Below, piece after piece: positions 35,578 to 46,389 of a DNA stretch of 64,000 bases. Position numbers and translations under genes: made by a program. This DNA is from Cristatella mucedo (Eukaryota > Bryozoa > Phylactolaemata > Cristatellidae). The notes beneath the pieces were generated by a model. The model saw only the letters and a program-made list of their open reading frames with translations. It did not search any database and was not told the DNA's origin. Within the stretch, counting starts at the first letter, position 1. Every line of letters begins with the position of its first letter. The stretch covers positions 2,271,001 through 2,335,000 of the forward strand of contig WPIO01000029.1 in NCBI GenBank assembly GCA_009760855.2. Direction: 5' to 3'.

Positions 35578-36335
35578 CTGGTGACCACGTGAAAAACTCT
35601 GCACACAGTAAACTTCAGCAGACCAAATTTGTGACAGAATCTCGGTTGCTCAAACTCAGGGTCTCATTGAAAAAAGTCTACGACGGCATACTTATGCCTG
35701 TGATAACTACCTGGCAAAAAATATGCAAATATGATGCCAGTAGTAGCATAACAGCTTCTGCAGGTGAACCAGAAGCATTAAGACTAAATGAAACTGCACA
35801 AACCGATGTCACGATCTCGTAAACATAGTGTCAGCCAACGAGAGAACTGGTCATGGACGACAGAAGTGTCCTTAGTGCCGAAACAGGAGCAACCAGTACA
35901 GTAGATACTTGCCGAGCTGGTTTGGTCCTGAGCGGTTAAGGTGCTCGCCCCGACCAAGGTCTGGCTGAGGTCGTGGGCTCGAGCCCCGAGGCATATGTGA
36001 AGCGCCTGAGTAGAGATTAAGTTCTCTTGGGGGGCTATACAAATGAATTATATATACATATATATTTGGAGAGGAATCTATTGAACGACATATTGTTGGC
36101 AGTCAAAACGGCAAGTGATACGGCTGCGATGGATATATCTATATGTAGCCAACAGCAGCACGGCTGGGATGAGGGACAGGCACGCAAGAGTTATATGCTA
36201 GTGTGGCAGACATCACTCTTTGACCCCAACCTTAGAAAACGAAGAAAGCACGTTCGGTTCCAGGCAGATCAGCACACATTCCAGCAACACTCGATTCGCC
36301 AGGCGAACGACAGTGAAGCACCAGACATAAAATAA
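34162..36335 (+). CDS. Gene Z, plus-strand exons interleaved with nsmce3, product unknown
   Basis: Two exon pairs with matching phases. Pair 1: 34162-34292 (ATG start, 43 codons plus 2 bases, donor gtaaga; [18 protein letters not shown]) joined to 34824-35106 ([20 protein letters not shown], then [14 protein letters not shown]), which ends in a stop if unspliced. Pair 2: about 35609-35818 (LLKLRVSLKKVYDGILMPVI, donor gtaaac) joined to 36149-36335 (MLVWQTSLFDPNLRKRRKH), with AATAAA overlapping the stop. Whether the pairs form one gene is unknown. Nsmce3 exons on the other strand lie between these exons. No family recognised. The first exon begins just outside the Tigger right end. Confidence 0.42.
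35914..36046 (+). mobile_element. SINE-A copy, well preserved
   Basis: Box-A-like tcctgagcggttaaggtgct, box-B-like gtcgtgggctcgagcccc, and a tail gagattaagttctcttg, then gctatacaaatga. It lies in the last proposed intron of gene Z. Confidence 0.85.
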
Positions 36336-36336
36336 A
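36331..36336 (+). other. Poly(A) signal AATAAA overlapping the gene Z stop
   Basis: AATAAA begins four bases before the end of the stop codon of the last gene Z exon. Such closeness is unusual but possible; further AT-rich sequence follows. Confidence 0.4.
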
Positions 36337-36339
36337 ACT

Positions 36340-37385
36340 AATATAATTCATTTCTGATTCAACCATTTTATTTCAATAGCAAGCTAGCAATTAACTCCCA
36401 TCCACTAAACACATCAACCAGCATTCAGATGTTGCAATTGATAAGAGTACAGAGATGGAATATGTGATGACAACAGCAGTACGGTAGGGCATTCAGTTTG
36501 TGCTCAGCTCTAGCTCAGGTTTCGGCTGTAGGGGTGCAGTAGCACTACAACACCAAATTACATTGCTTATGCGATGCTGACCATTCCACAGCAGATCACA
36601 GTTTGAATGCTGAAGCCATATAAATCTCTTGTTACACCTCAAACTACACTGCAATTTCCAAACCATCAGCCAAGAAGTTGTGCAAAGCAAAGCCAGGCTC
36701 CCTATGGCCTCTGAAACAGGCCGGTCACAAACGCCCGTCAGTAACGTTGGGCTACATGAATGAAATTGCTAGTTAAAATCCAAACCGCAGACACGAGTCT
36801 GTTTGCAATCACATGATGATACTTAAGCAAGCACCGGCAAGCAGAGCTGGAGCCAGGATTTTCATCTAGAGAGAGAGCAAAACCTGCAAGATTCTAATGT
36901 AGGGGCTAGACCATGATTAATAAAAAAAAATTACAGCACAAAATCATATTGCTTATTCTATATGAACTTGGCAATTGCTTGCCAACAGAGTGAAAATGAA
37001 ACTTAATTTTGTCATTGCTGACGGCAGGACGTTGCAATAAGGGTGGCCCAGTCTGTGGCCTCGCTCCCTGGCTCAGCCACTGCCGGCAAGGCTCCTCACA
37101 TAAAAGAAACTACACACACCAGAATGGTGCACGTCGGATGGTTGAGGGGGTTGGTGGAGAGAGAGCAGCATCTGCTGCTAGCTTGATGCCCCACTCAGAG
37201 AAAGACAGCAGGCAGAGCCAAAACGGACACATCAGACCATCACTAGTCAGGTAGCAGCACAACGTATGCAATTTGCATAAAACTAAAGCTCTCGGTAACG
37301 ACCGAATTTGCAATCACGCAAACAGCACTAAGAGCAAAACCAAATCAGTGCAAGTGCAAAGAATTGCCGGTACAAAATCTGCATC
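36340..37385. other. No gene recognised
   Basis: It may hold the missing first exon of nsmce3 (minus strand), but no ATG-plus-donor candidate with the needed phase was identified. Confidence 0.35.
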
Positions 37386-37394
37386 TGCATGAAA

Positions 37395-38110
37395 CTAGCA
37401 TTTGCTCGAAATCTAGGTGTCTTGTTCCAAAGTGACCACTCACTAGACGACCACATAAGCTCCACATTCAAGTCAGCCTACTTTCAGCTACATCAAATTG
37501 GTGAAACTCGGGTCTGCTTAGACAGGGATAGCGCATCTAAATTGGCCCAAGCATGTGAGACCTCTCGTCTCGACTTCTGTAATTCACTGCTTGTTGGTCT
37601 ACCGGCATGTGCTATCAGATGCTTACAGTTGGTGCAAAACTCTGCAGCTAGGCTTGCCTGTCACTTGCATTGCAGTTGCCACATCAAACCACTTCTCGCC
37701 GACCTGCACTGGCTCCCAATAAAGCAGTGTTTCGACTGCAAGGGTCTGCGAGTAACTTGTAGGTCCCTTCATTCTCTGGCTCCAGCCTACCTATAAGAAC
37801 TATTCCCCCACCAAGCTAGGTATCTTATCACAAGATTTTCTGAATAAAATCGTTTAGCAATACCTCGTACGAGCCTTAAATCCTTTGGAGAACGTGCCTT
37901 TTGTTCGTATACTCCCTAGGCCTGGAATTCACACCCGACTGACGTCACGACACCCTCTGACTTGACTTATAAAATTAAGTTAATGCACCTGCTCCTCACA
38001 GCATTTGCAGGTCCTTGTGATTGATCCTATGTGTACTGACACTACGCATACTACCACTAGCCATATTTACATGTTGACACCGTCCATGTTACCTCTAGCC
38101 ATATTGTTTG
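37395..38110 (+). mobile_element. LINE-B 3' half
   Basis: A remnant frame 37389-37796 encodes the reverse-transcriptase C-terminal block (SLDDHISSTFKSAYFQLHQI, LLADLHWLPIKQ, RSLHSLAPAYL). Stops follow, then the untranslated region to about 38110. Confidence 0.88.
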
Positions 38111-38145
38111 TGCAAGTTGACACTGTCTATATAACCACTAAATAT

Positions 38146-38302
38146 GAGCTGGTTTGGCCCGGTGGTTAAGGTTCTCGCCCCGAACAAGGTCTTGCTGAGG
38201 TCGTGGACTCGAGCCCTGAGGTATATGGGAATGGAGAATAGCCTGAATCGAAAAAGCCTGAATAGAGATTGAGTTATCTTATGGCGCTATACAAATGAAC
38301 TC
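38146..38302 (+). mobile_element. SINE-A copy
   Basis: gagctggtttggcccggtgg head and ggtcgtggactcgagccc box B. An extra A-rich segment precedes the tail gagattgagttatcttatgg. Confidence 0.85.
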
Positions 38303-38324
38303 TATTTACTTATTTTATTTATCA

Positions 38325-38412
38325 TTCTTCCTTTACAGCATAATATGTTAAGTGCCTGGACATAGATACAGTTCTCGGAGGGCGCTACACAAATGTATTA
38401 TTACTATTATTA
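38325..38412 (+). mobile_element. LINE-B 3' tail
   Basis: ttcctttacagcataatatg, then gagggcgctacacaaatg and ATT repeats. Possibly the end of the copy at 37395, displaced by the SINE-A insertion. Confidence 0.8.
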
Positions 38413-39355
38413 TGACCCGCTGACCATTACTCCTGAGAGACAGTGGTCAGGCTCTGCCTTAAATACTGGCCAGTTCGTTAGTCACACAATAATCACGTTC
38501 TATACATAATCATATATTGTGCTGATCATTAGCCTTGGATTACCACGGCTATTGCATTAGCGTTTCTTAGTTTAATTCAAAGACAGAGGCCAAACTAATT
38601 GTTCATAATAATGGGTCAGCGGCAAGCGCATTGCTCAGAGTCGCGGGGCATTGCAGTTTGGCTTAATGCGGTGACGAATGCCGGCACGACTTCAGGCCCA
38701 CGTCAATCGCAAAACAACATTATGAAATATAAGATAATCTACGTGATTTCTTCAACGTCGGTCTGTCAGGTTTTACCACGCAATGCATATCTGCTAGCCG
38801 ACCCAAACGCCGAACGAAGGCGGTCGTCCGTCCGGTTGCATTCGCACAGATGGCTATTTCGTCTGGTAGTATTTCCAATCGCAAAAGCTCTGGCACTCAC
38901 GAGCGACAAGCATGCAGCGAGTAAGAGGGTGTATTTTTGGACTAAACTCGAGTCTTTCTGAAGTAACGGTATCCATGAACTGCTGCGCCGTATAGTATAG
39001 TACTAGTGCTGAGATTTTGGCGGTTGACTGCCTATGCCATCTTTCAAATCTCGAAGCTCATATTAGCCTACACGTGGTACTATTACTCACCTCCGATTCA
39101 GAGATGCTTGCAGACGCAACAGGCCGGCCCACAGATACGTCTCCACGCGGCATCCCTAAACGGTGGGAGTAGCAGGGTTAAACGATGCGAATCGTATTTC
39201 CGGCGGCACCCATAGATAGCAGTCGACATTTTTGCATAGATACACCGTCTTTTCCGATCCCCCCGAAATTATGCGACGATTAGCAGGAAATCGGCCGCGC
39301 GAATCTCGAATTTCGGTGAATATTGTCATACGCCGTCGTTACAGTGTACCCAACA
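38413..39355. other. No gene recognised
   Basis: A 120-codon frame (38599-38961) is open but has no splice or family support. Confidence 0.4.
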
Positions 39356-39359
39356 AATT

Positions 39360-40500
39360 TCACATCGTTGCCCATGCGCGTTCTCATGCAAATAGGCTGC
39401 TAAGGCGCTGGCCTGTACAGCAGTCCATCGAAATCCACTTACTTCCACCGCTAATCGACCTAACGCGGGCAAAGCGAAGCTCCAACTTGGATTGCATAAA
39501 TAACGCTGCGGTATATTTAAAATTTACCCAAACACTTTTTTAATATTGGGTACGCGCATCCTCACGCAATCCTGTGCATTCGACTGCAGCGGTCAGGGCC
39601 AACACCACAACCAAACGCAGAGTCAAAGAAATCTTATGCTAAAAGCTCCGTTTTTCATTGCGAATGACAGCGCACTCTGCTATAAGTGTACTAAAAATTA
39701 TGGCAAAAATTTGCGCGGGCTTTCTCGTGCAATGCGGTGCAACGATCAGGGGCACTACCGAAATCGACTACACGCCACCACAAAACTCGCGAGGCTCCAA
39801 TTTGTATTGCTTTTAAAGCGCACTGAGTGGAGTGCGCACCCGTATAAACTCAAGCTATTGCGCTCAATCGATCTCTGGCAAAGTGTAGCAATCACCTGAG
39901 ATGATCTAGGCAAATACCGCAATCCACTCGAATCCGACGGAAATCCACCTAAAACTTGCCAATGACGAGGTCCAATTTAGATTACGTATAACGATCATAT
40001 TAACATGCATGTTAAAACTGCTCATATTGCCTCTAACCATAGGGGCAAACTTACTTTACAGAATATGTAAAGGGTCTAGAAAGAGATTAAGCTCTCTGAC
40101 GGCGCTCTGCCAATGTTTAATACTAATAATTATTAATATTAGTACTAGACTCAGTTTGAAATGCATCCAAACAATTTCGCGCCATTGCATGCGCTATCTT
40201 AGACAATGCATTGCAATCAAATGAAACGGTAAGGTCCATTAGCTTAATTCTGCTTAATATGCTGCAATCCACTGCCAAATGACCGGAAAGTGCACTAGAA
40301 GCTCTAGTTTTGATTGCACGTTACTTTATTCTTCATTAATTGAGGACTAATACAATTTCACTACAATTGCCTTGGACGTTTTCATGCGATGCACTGCAAG
40401 CAACTGCAATGTCTCGTGCCAGTACCGCAATCCACAGCAAATGCTCAGAATTCGGATTCCCAAAGCTCAAATTTTGAATGCCAATGAGTTCGTGCTGCCA
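39360..40500. repeat. Degenerate tandem array, about 165-bp units
   Basis: Three ordered motifs recur about six times: a catgcaatgcactgcaagc-like block (39382, 39561, 39724, 39873, about 40202, 40382), a taccgcaatccactcgaa-like block, and a ggctccaattttgattgc-like block (39478, 39643, 39793, 39969, 40300, 40464). Spacing is 150-180 bases, apart from one gap enlarged by a LINE-B tail. Units are strongly diverged, so this is an old satellite-like array. It ends shortly before the first GPCR copy. Confidence 0.65.
40005..40150 (+). mobile_element. LINE-B 3' tail inside the tandem array
   Basis: aacatgcatgttaaaactg, then agagattaagctctctgacg and ATT repeats. It inserted into the degenerate array. 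Confidence 0.75.
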
Positions 40501-40711
40501 TGAAAATGCTCCCGCAAAGGTCCATGCGCACGTGGCCTGGTAGCATTCGTGGAAACGGAAGATTTACTCGGTACCTTCGGTTTACTCACACCGTCAATCA
40601 AATTTACCCAAATATTGCTAGCAGTCCATTCGCAGACTCTCCATGCGAGGCAGCAATCATAAAGCAGCTTGCGGACTCCTGGAGCACGATCAATACCATA
40701 TCCATGTGAAA

Positions 40712-40719
40712 TTACGTAA
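40712..40719. promoter_or_regulatory. Conserved TTACGTAA palindrome upstream of GPCR copy 1
   Basis: A perfect 8-bp palindrome of the kind bound by bZIP factors. It sits in a block conserved with the upstream region of GPCR copy 3 (gatcaataagc and gagactgct follow in both). Regulatory function is inferred from conservation only. Confidence 0.4.
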
Positions 40720-40843
40720 GATGCGATCAATAAGCACGAGACTGCTTGAAGCAAATCGGTCCCAAGAAGACCCTTACGCAGCAGTTTGACGATAATGGCA
40801 GCTGCTTCGAGGCTGCCAAACGAGAAAATTTTTCTAACGGCCA

Positions 40844-42361
40844 ATGCCGTCTTTCTGCTCCGAACGACAGTACGACCGTCGCTCAGGGCTAGACCGTAAC
40901 GTAGCCGAGGAATTCGTATACGCACGCCTGGCGTCTAGCGTATTTCCTCAATTAACTTTTTGGAAGTTATCCTTTTATGTACTGGCACTAGACGACGACA
41001 TCCAAGTGAACTTTACAGACAAGATTCTGAACAGTGAAGGATATATTCAATTACTGGCGTCCGTCGGCGGCTTACTCACAGCAACCGGGATGTGCACCAA
41101 TCTGTTTGTATGCATGGCCATCGCATCGGACAAAAATCTCAGAAGAAATTCTGTTTACGCCTTGACTCTCAACCTGGCAAGTACGGACCTCCTTATGAGC
41201 GTGTCAATGGCATACGCGTCTGCGAATTTCATCTTCAGAAGAGACACGACGAAGCTTGACTGTATCGTTTTTAGTGGCATTGCAGTGTACTCCACATGCG
41301 CCCAGATTGGTAGTACTACCTTCGTAGCGCTTAATAGGTACGTTACAGTGGTAAAGGAAAGGGAGTCTAAATGGAGAAGACTACTTTCAAAACGCGGAGT
41401 CGCAGCATCCATTACGCTCACGTGGACGGCTGCCCTCTTGTCCTTAGTGCCCCACTGGGTGAAATTAGGAAGCTTGGGGTACGATCCGAGGAGCCGGGCG
41501 TGTCATTTCGCGACAGAGGATCCGGATACATGGAAGTACGTCTTGACTTTTGTTGTGGTAAACTTTTTACCGACGTCAGCAATCACAATTGTGTTACGCT
41601 AAAGTGATCTCCATGATTAAACAGAGTCTGCAGCAAGAACGTGGTCTCGGAGGAGGCGGAGGCGCTGAAGGGACACGTACGAGGGCGCAGAGCAGACGGC
41701 TGTCCAAGAAGTTGCGTTCCGCCATTCACTGCGCTCTCATTCCGTCAGCATTCATGCTTTGCTGGACTCCACTGACAGTAGACCTAGTAGTAGGCATGAC
41801 AACGGGCGCTCAGCCGACAACGACTACATGGTCACCAATGTTGCTTTTAGTGGCTGCTTCCAGTAGCACAGTTAACGGCGCATTACTGCTGGCGACCGAT
41901 GCAGGCGTACGATCTGCCCTTCGCAGAGTCGAATGCCGATTTAAGCACTCAAGCAGGCAGCGATCTTCTATACGACCGGAGGTAAGCACCTCAAGTTAGA
42001 AAATTGCTTGCGCATCTTTTCCGAGGGGCTTATGGAAAATGGTCACGCTTCGGCAATAATTATCACCCATCCGTAGTTTTGGTCACTCGTTTGGAGAATT
42101 TTCACTGCCTACTTTTTATAAGCCTCTGACAGAGCAAAAGCTAAAGCATAACTTCATAGTACTTTTCGTACACAAAGTAAAAAGTTTAATAAAATCTTGA
42201 TAGACAAGCGCTGCTATGTTCATGAGTACCTATTTTGTTAGGATGCGCTAGGGAATTACCAGAGTTCAAGCTTTCCTGTCGCTACGTCGTGGGAAAGTAG
42301 TATTTTCATTATCGCAGCACTTTGATTTTAGGTCCCAGCCGCGACAAATTGCACTAGATGA
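40844..42361 (+). pseudogene. Rhodopsin-class GPCR copy 1, frameshifted
   Basis: Exon 1 (from ATG 40844, start uncertain, to 41981 before gtaagc) encodes seven membrane segments: TNLFVCMAI in TM1, NLASTDLLMSV in TM2, conserved Cys (KLDC) then ALNRYV at the end of TM3, LTWTAALLSLVPHW in TM4, and CWTPLTVDLVVG in TM6. Relative to the intact copy at 57110, two bases are missing near 41,592 at the end of TM5, which shifts the frame. The downstream frame 41,589-41,981 is otherwise intact. A second exon (42332-42361, after gattttag) would add a ten-codon tail. This is a pseudogene unless the indel is a sequencing error. Ligand unknown. Confidence 0.85.
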
Positions 42362-42364
42362 TTT

Positions 42365-44480
42365 GAATCGACCTACTGTCAGCTGGATTTTTATATCTAC
42401 TCTTTGACCAAGAACGGTAATACCCGAGCAAACTGACCACTTGCAAGAATGACATACTATTCAACATGGTATGGTAATTCTAAATTTGAACTGATTACGA
42501 AGTCAATTGCTGAATATTCATTATGACCCCAGTTTAGGTGTAAAACTTCTTTTACTGGTTTCCTTTCTTGCATTTATATGCAGATTGCTATAATGACTAT
42601 ATTATAGAAATATTTTGAACTTTCTTTTTTGCATGCTGTTCGCAATTTACAAGTCCTGAATCGTCTGACTTTCTCTTTGCTGGGTTGCTTCTTATCGAAG
42701 GAAATCCATCTTAGACGCTTGTCCGCACTAATATGTACATGGTATAGTTTAATGGTTGTATTTTTGAATTTTTCCCGGAAAATATTTTATGAAGACTCTT
42801 TATATGAAAGTGTATTTATATTTATTTTCTGTGAATATTCTTTCTTGGAGTAAAACAGATATTGAGACGGATGTAAGTCTCAAAAGTTAGGGCGCAGTGC
42901 ATTGAGAGAAAGCAAGTGGCGTGACCTCGGTCAAAAAATTAGCGGGCTTAGCACTGAAAGAACGCAAATAATATAATCAGATGCCTTAAAAATTGCAGGG
43001 CAAAGCACTTAACGAAGGCAAGTAACGTGACAAGGGCCTTCAAGATAGGAGGTTCTTGCTAGGTTTGACTTATCAAACTTGTGAGAGCAGCGCCATGCAC
43101 AAATGCATTTCGTCAATAAAATTACCTCACCCAGACTCATTCATGAAATTCCCTCACGCCAACAAATCTTTAGCGTTTCTTGAAAAATCTATATATATAT
43201 ATAATTTTTTTTCTATACCGATTCTTTTAAAAGAAAGCAAGCCGACATAGCAAAGGGCAATGCCGAGCATAGGCCGCTAACCAAGTTGCGGCACCACTGC
43301 TTCTGAATGTTATAAGGCGGCTCAATGCATGGTAAGCTGCGAATAAATGATCCAATTACATTTCCCAGATACAAAGATTTAACGAGAGTCTTACGGGACT
43401 GCTGTTCGCGCACATCTGGCTGGGATGAAGAGCGACTGTGCTTTTTTGCGGGTTATACTAAAGCCTCAGAGCCCACAGGCATGGATACTGCATTTATTGC
43501 ATACAGCTCCTTGCTGAAAATGAGAATGGAAATGGGTTCCAGTAACCCGCCTGCGATCGGCCGATAAGCTGGCCGACTCAAACTATACCAAATTCGAGGG
43601 CACTCATGGGCGTTCGCTTTGCACGCCTTGCACAAGGTATTGATTTTGGAAGGCCTACGACTCGCGGCATTTCGCTTTGGTGGACGCTCTCAAATCCTAT
43701 CGACACGGTCGCTTGGTCAGTTGCGGCCGCAAGTATTGGCCATTCCTTAGTAGTGCTAGAGGTCGTGCAGTGGAACCGCTGTTAGGAGTAAACAAACATT
43801 GGCCCCAGCGGACGGTTGCCCCAACCCAAATCCAGAAGTGATAAAATCCAAAAGGTTCTGAAAGCTTTTTGTTTTTGCAGCGAAGTGCAATAATTCTAGA
43901 GTACGACGCGGGTTTTGATATTCAAGCGCTTGCTGTCTGGTTATCGGGTGGTCAACGTGTTGCTGCTCACATAATTACTACGCATATAAACTTACAGGGT
44001 TGCAGCTGTTAAACAGATCTTTTCATACACTATACAACTACTGCAATACACTGAGCAGACGAAAGCTTGTCAGAACTAGAGATTTTCTCACTTCCGGATT
44101 TGGGTTGGGGCAACTGTCCGCTGGGGAAGCTGTCGGTTCGGGCAACAGTCCGTCAACCCTGTAAGGCAGCCCTTCGCCTGGCCTAGCACGGGCGCATTCT
44201 TTTAAATACGCATAGCTGGCTGTATGACAAACCGAGGTGTCAATAGTCTAAAATTATTGAATGAGTGTGAGAGCAAATCCGCCAGTCGTACTTGGCGACT
44301 CGATCGAGCGTATACCGAGGAGCTAACCAAAGAATGCGACAAAATGAAGCTTAGTCGCAAGCACCGACGGAAATATATATCTTCGCCATGCCAACTAGGA
44401 CCGGGCTTGGCGGCTCTCCCTAAACAACTCGCCTCGGCGGCGTCCGACGCACAACCGAACTCTGAACTCCGAACGCCTCA
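42365..44480. other. 3' flank of GPCR copy 1, no further gene
   Basis: The first 250 bases are similar to the 3' flank of the last copy (about 58,515-58,770). The rest holds no supported exon. Confidence 0.45.
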
Positions 44481-44487
44481 GTTATAG

Positions 44488-44775
44488 TGTGGGCGTGCGA
44501 TCACCGTCACGTGGTTCCGCCCCCAGCCGACGTTCTGTCCGCCCAACGGGAACGCTCCTTGCCGGCACGTGACTCGTTCCTTGCCGCGCAATTCACTTTC
44601 TGCCTGTGCGTCGGCCTGCACGCACGCTATCCACTCTCCTCTCTCTCCTAACGCCTCGTGCTCCGGAGCAGCACGCACGACGGCTGCTAGATCGTATAAT
44701 ACAGCCGTCGTCGACAACGCTTGTGGGGGCTTCGCTGTTCATCGCGCCGCCATCGCGCGCCCGCGAGCCCCTACA
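44488..44775 (+). mobile_element. Putative solo LTR
   Basis: 288 bases starting TGTGGGCG and ending CCCCTACA, flanked by the 4-bp direct repeat ATAG (44484-44487 and 44776-44779). GC-rich, with a TATA-like gtataatac near 44,695. TG...CA ends plus a target duplication fit an LTR. No internal retrotransposon genes are present and no second copy lies in the window. Orientation uncertain. Confidence 0.45.
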
Positions 44776-44779
44776 ATAG

Positions 44780-45160
44780 TTCTTACCCCCCCCCCATCCA
44801 TACAGACTGCGGCTCGTCCCCTCGAAATCCATACCCCAAAATAAACGCGTAAATACCCGCCGCCACATAAGTCGGCGGGCCATAAACTGGGTGAAACGCG
44901 ATCAGCACAGCCAACGAGCCATAAGCTGGCCACAACCCGAATAATAAGGCCATAAACGCGAACGGCCCATAAATTTGGCCTGAAAAGCTGCTAGGCGATG
45001 CGAACCACTGCTATCGCATCCAGCACACCAAACCGGCGAGCTACCGGTAGGCTGTTTGGCTTTCGATGGAGCACGCCGTTCGGCATATCGCGTCTGATGA
45101 GATCGCTGCGAACCGAAATGGCTGTAACTACTTCTCCCGAACGTCGAGCTTCCTGGTGGT
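44780..45160. other. Spacer with repeated GGCCATAAA-like motif
   Basis: Four GCCATAAA/GCCATAAG/CCCATAAA motifs occur between 44,878 and 44,985 at irregular spacing, next to a run of C at 44,787. No gene. Confidence 0.4.
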
Positions 45161-45459
45161 AGTTGTAGATGCGGTTAGCAGCCTGCTGACGCAGTGACTG
45201 CACACTTTGAACGCTATCGGTTTCTGCGTTGCTATATCTTCTGCTCTGAACCCGTTTCGTCGTATCATTTCGAACAGCTTTGCCGATATCCTTGAGGTTT
45301 TCATGTCCGTCAATGATACTTAAATTTCATGGCGTTAGGGCATTCGATGTTCTATTTGCTGCTTAGGTTTGACAGACAGTACCTTATATGTGAATGCTAT
45401 CTTACTGATTCTGATCTATTAGCGAACCAAAGAATTTCTATCGACCTCCATTCGGAATA

Positions 45460-45966
45460 CGCTATAAGCACCTTGGACTCAATAAACATAGCTCACTTCC
45501 ACTATATACGTTTCTGCGTGGCCACTGGCTAAGGACGAGACCCTCGGAAGCTGCACGCAGGTATACCTCGCAAGTACTTGTGCAGACGCAGTTGCGATTC
45601 GTATGCGAAATTGATTTCTGTTCCAGCGCTTTTTATTCTTAGCTCTTAAGCCCACTTTGTCAGCTCAGCTCTTGATAGGTTTGCCGGCGCGTGTAAAGGT
45701 GGCTATTTGGGCACAGCAATTGGAGCTAATGTCATTAGATTTCATTGAAAGGAACCGTTTACGAGACATGGCCAATAGCTCAAACCGCAAGAGTGCCAAT
45801 AATTATTTATGCAGTGATGCCAAGAGCGCTCCAGCTTTCGTTCATTTCTGCCAAACAAAGGGCACACGAAGCGTAATCCTACATTGGCATTTTTGGATTG
45901 CGAACTGACCGAAGACCTCAAATGCAACTGCCAGGCTGCTACATATGCCAGCAAGGGCGTTTTCTG
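45460..45966. repeat. Duplicated block, unit 1 (partner 60850-61371)
   Basis: It shares an ordered series of matches with 60850-61371 (tatacctcgcaagt, agctcttgata, cctcaaatgcaactgcca, tatcttgcttg). Short frames differ between copies, so coding is not supported. It is part of the tandem duplication carrying the GPCR genes. Confidence 0.75.
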
Positions 45967-46021
45967 CGCCATATCTTGCTTGTGGATTCCCATCACGGCT
46001 AAATAGCCTTAGTGCGATAAA

Positions 46022-46112
46022 TAATATTAGCTGATTCAACAGCCTCATTTGTAGCGGCGGCAGAAGAGCCTCAGCGGCTATCACCATCACATGCATTTTG
46101 CAATAAAGGATT
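46022..46112 (-). mobile_element. SINE-B body fragment
   Basis: In complement it shows the tail (atgaggctgttgaatcagc) and the body (tagccgctgaggctcttctg). The tRNA-like head is missing. Confidence 0.6.
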
Positions 46113-46221
46113 GCCCATTGCAACGTGCAAGACTCCCTATTATCAAGATACATATGTAAAGGAAGTTGGTATATAAGTTCAGCTTGGAATGAAGGCGGTA
46201 AGCCGGTAAAGTTAAAAAAAT

Positions 46222-46385
46222 AAGTAAAGTTTAGCTAATCTACCAGCCTAATTTATATTACGCCGAAAGAGCATTAATGGCTATCACCCCGCTTGCAGTA
46301 GCAATATGCGATCGCCTGCTGCAGGGCCCGAACCTATGACCTAAGTCGTGCTGAGCGAGCACGCTCCCGCTGTTAGGGATCAAAG
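46222..46385 (-). mobile_element. SINE-B copy
   Basis: In complement: head with gacttaggtcataggttcgg, body gcgatcgcatattgc, tail ataaattaggctggtag. Confidence 0.7.
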
Positions 46386-46389
46386 TAGA

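Noticed and set aside
38599-38961. Plus-strand 120-codon frame
   Set aside because: No acceptor, donor or poly(A) context and unremarkable composition.
41155-41421. Minus-strand frames opposite the GPCR genes (also 57259-57696)
   Set aside because: They are shadows of the conserved GPCR coding strand; both exist only because the sense frames are conserved.
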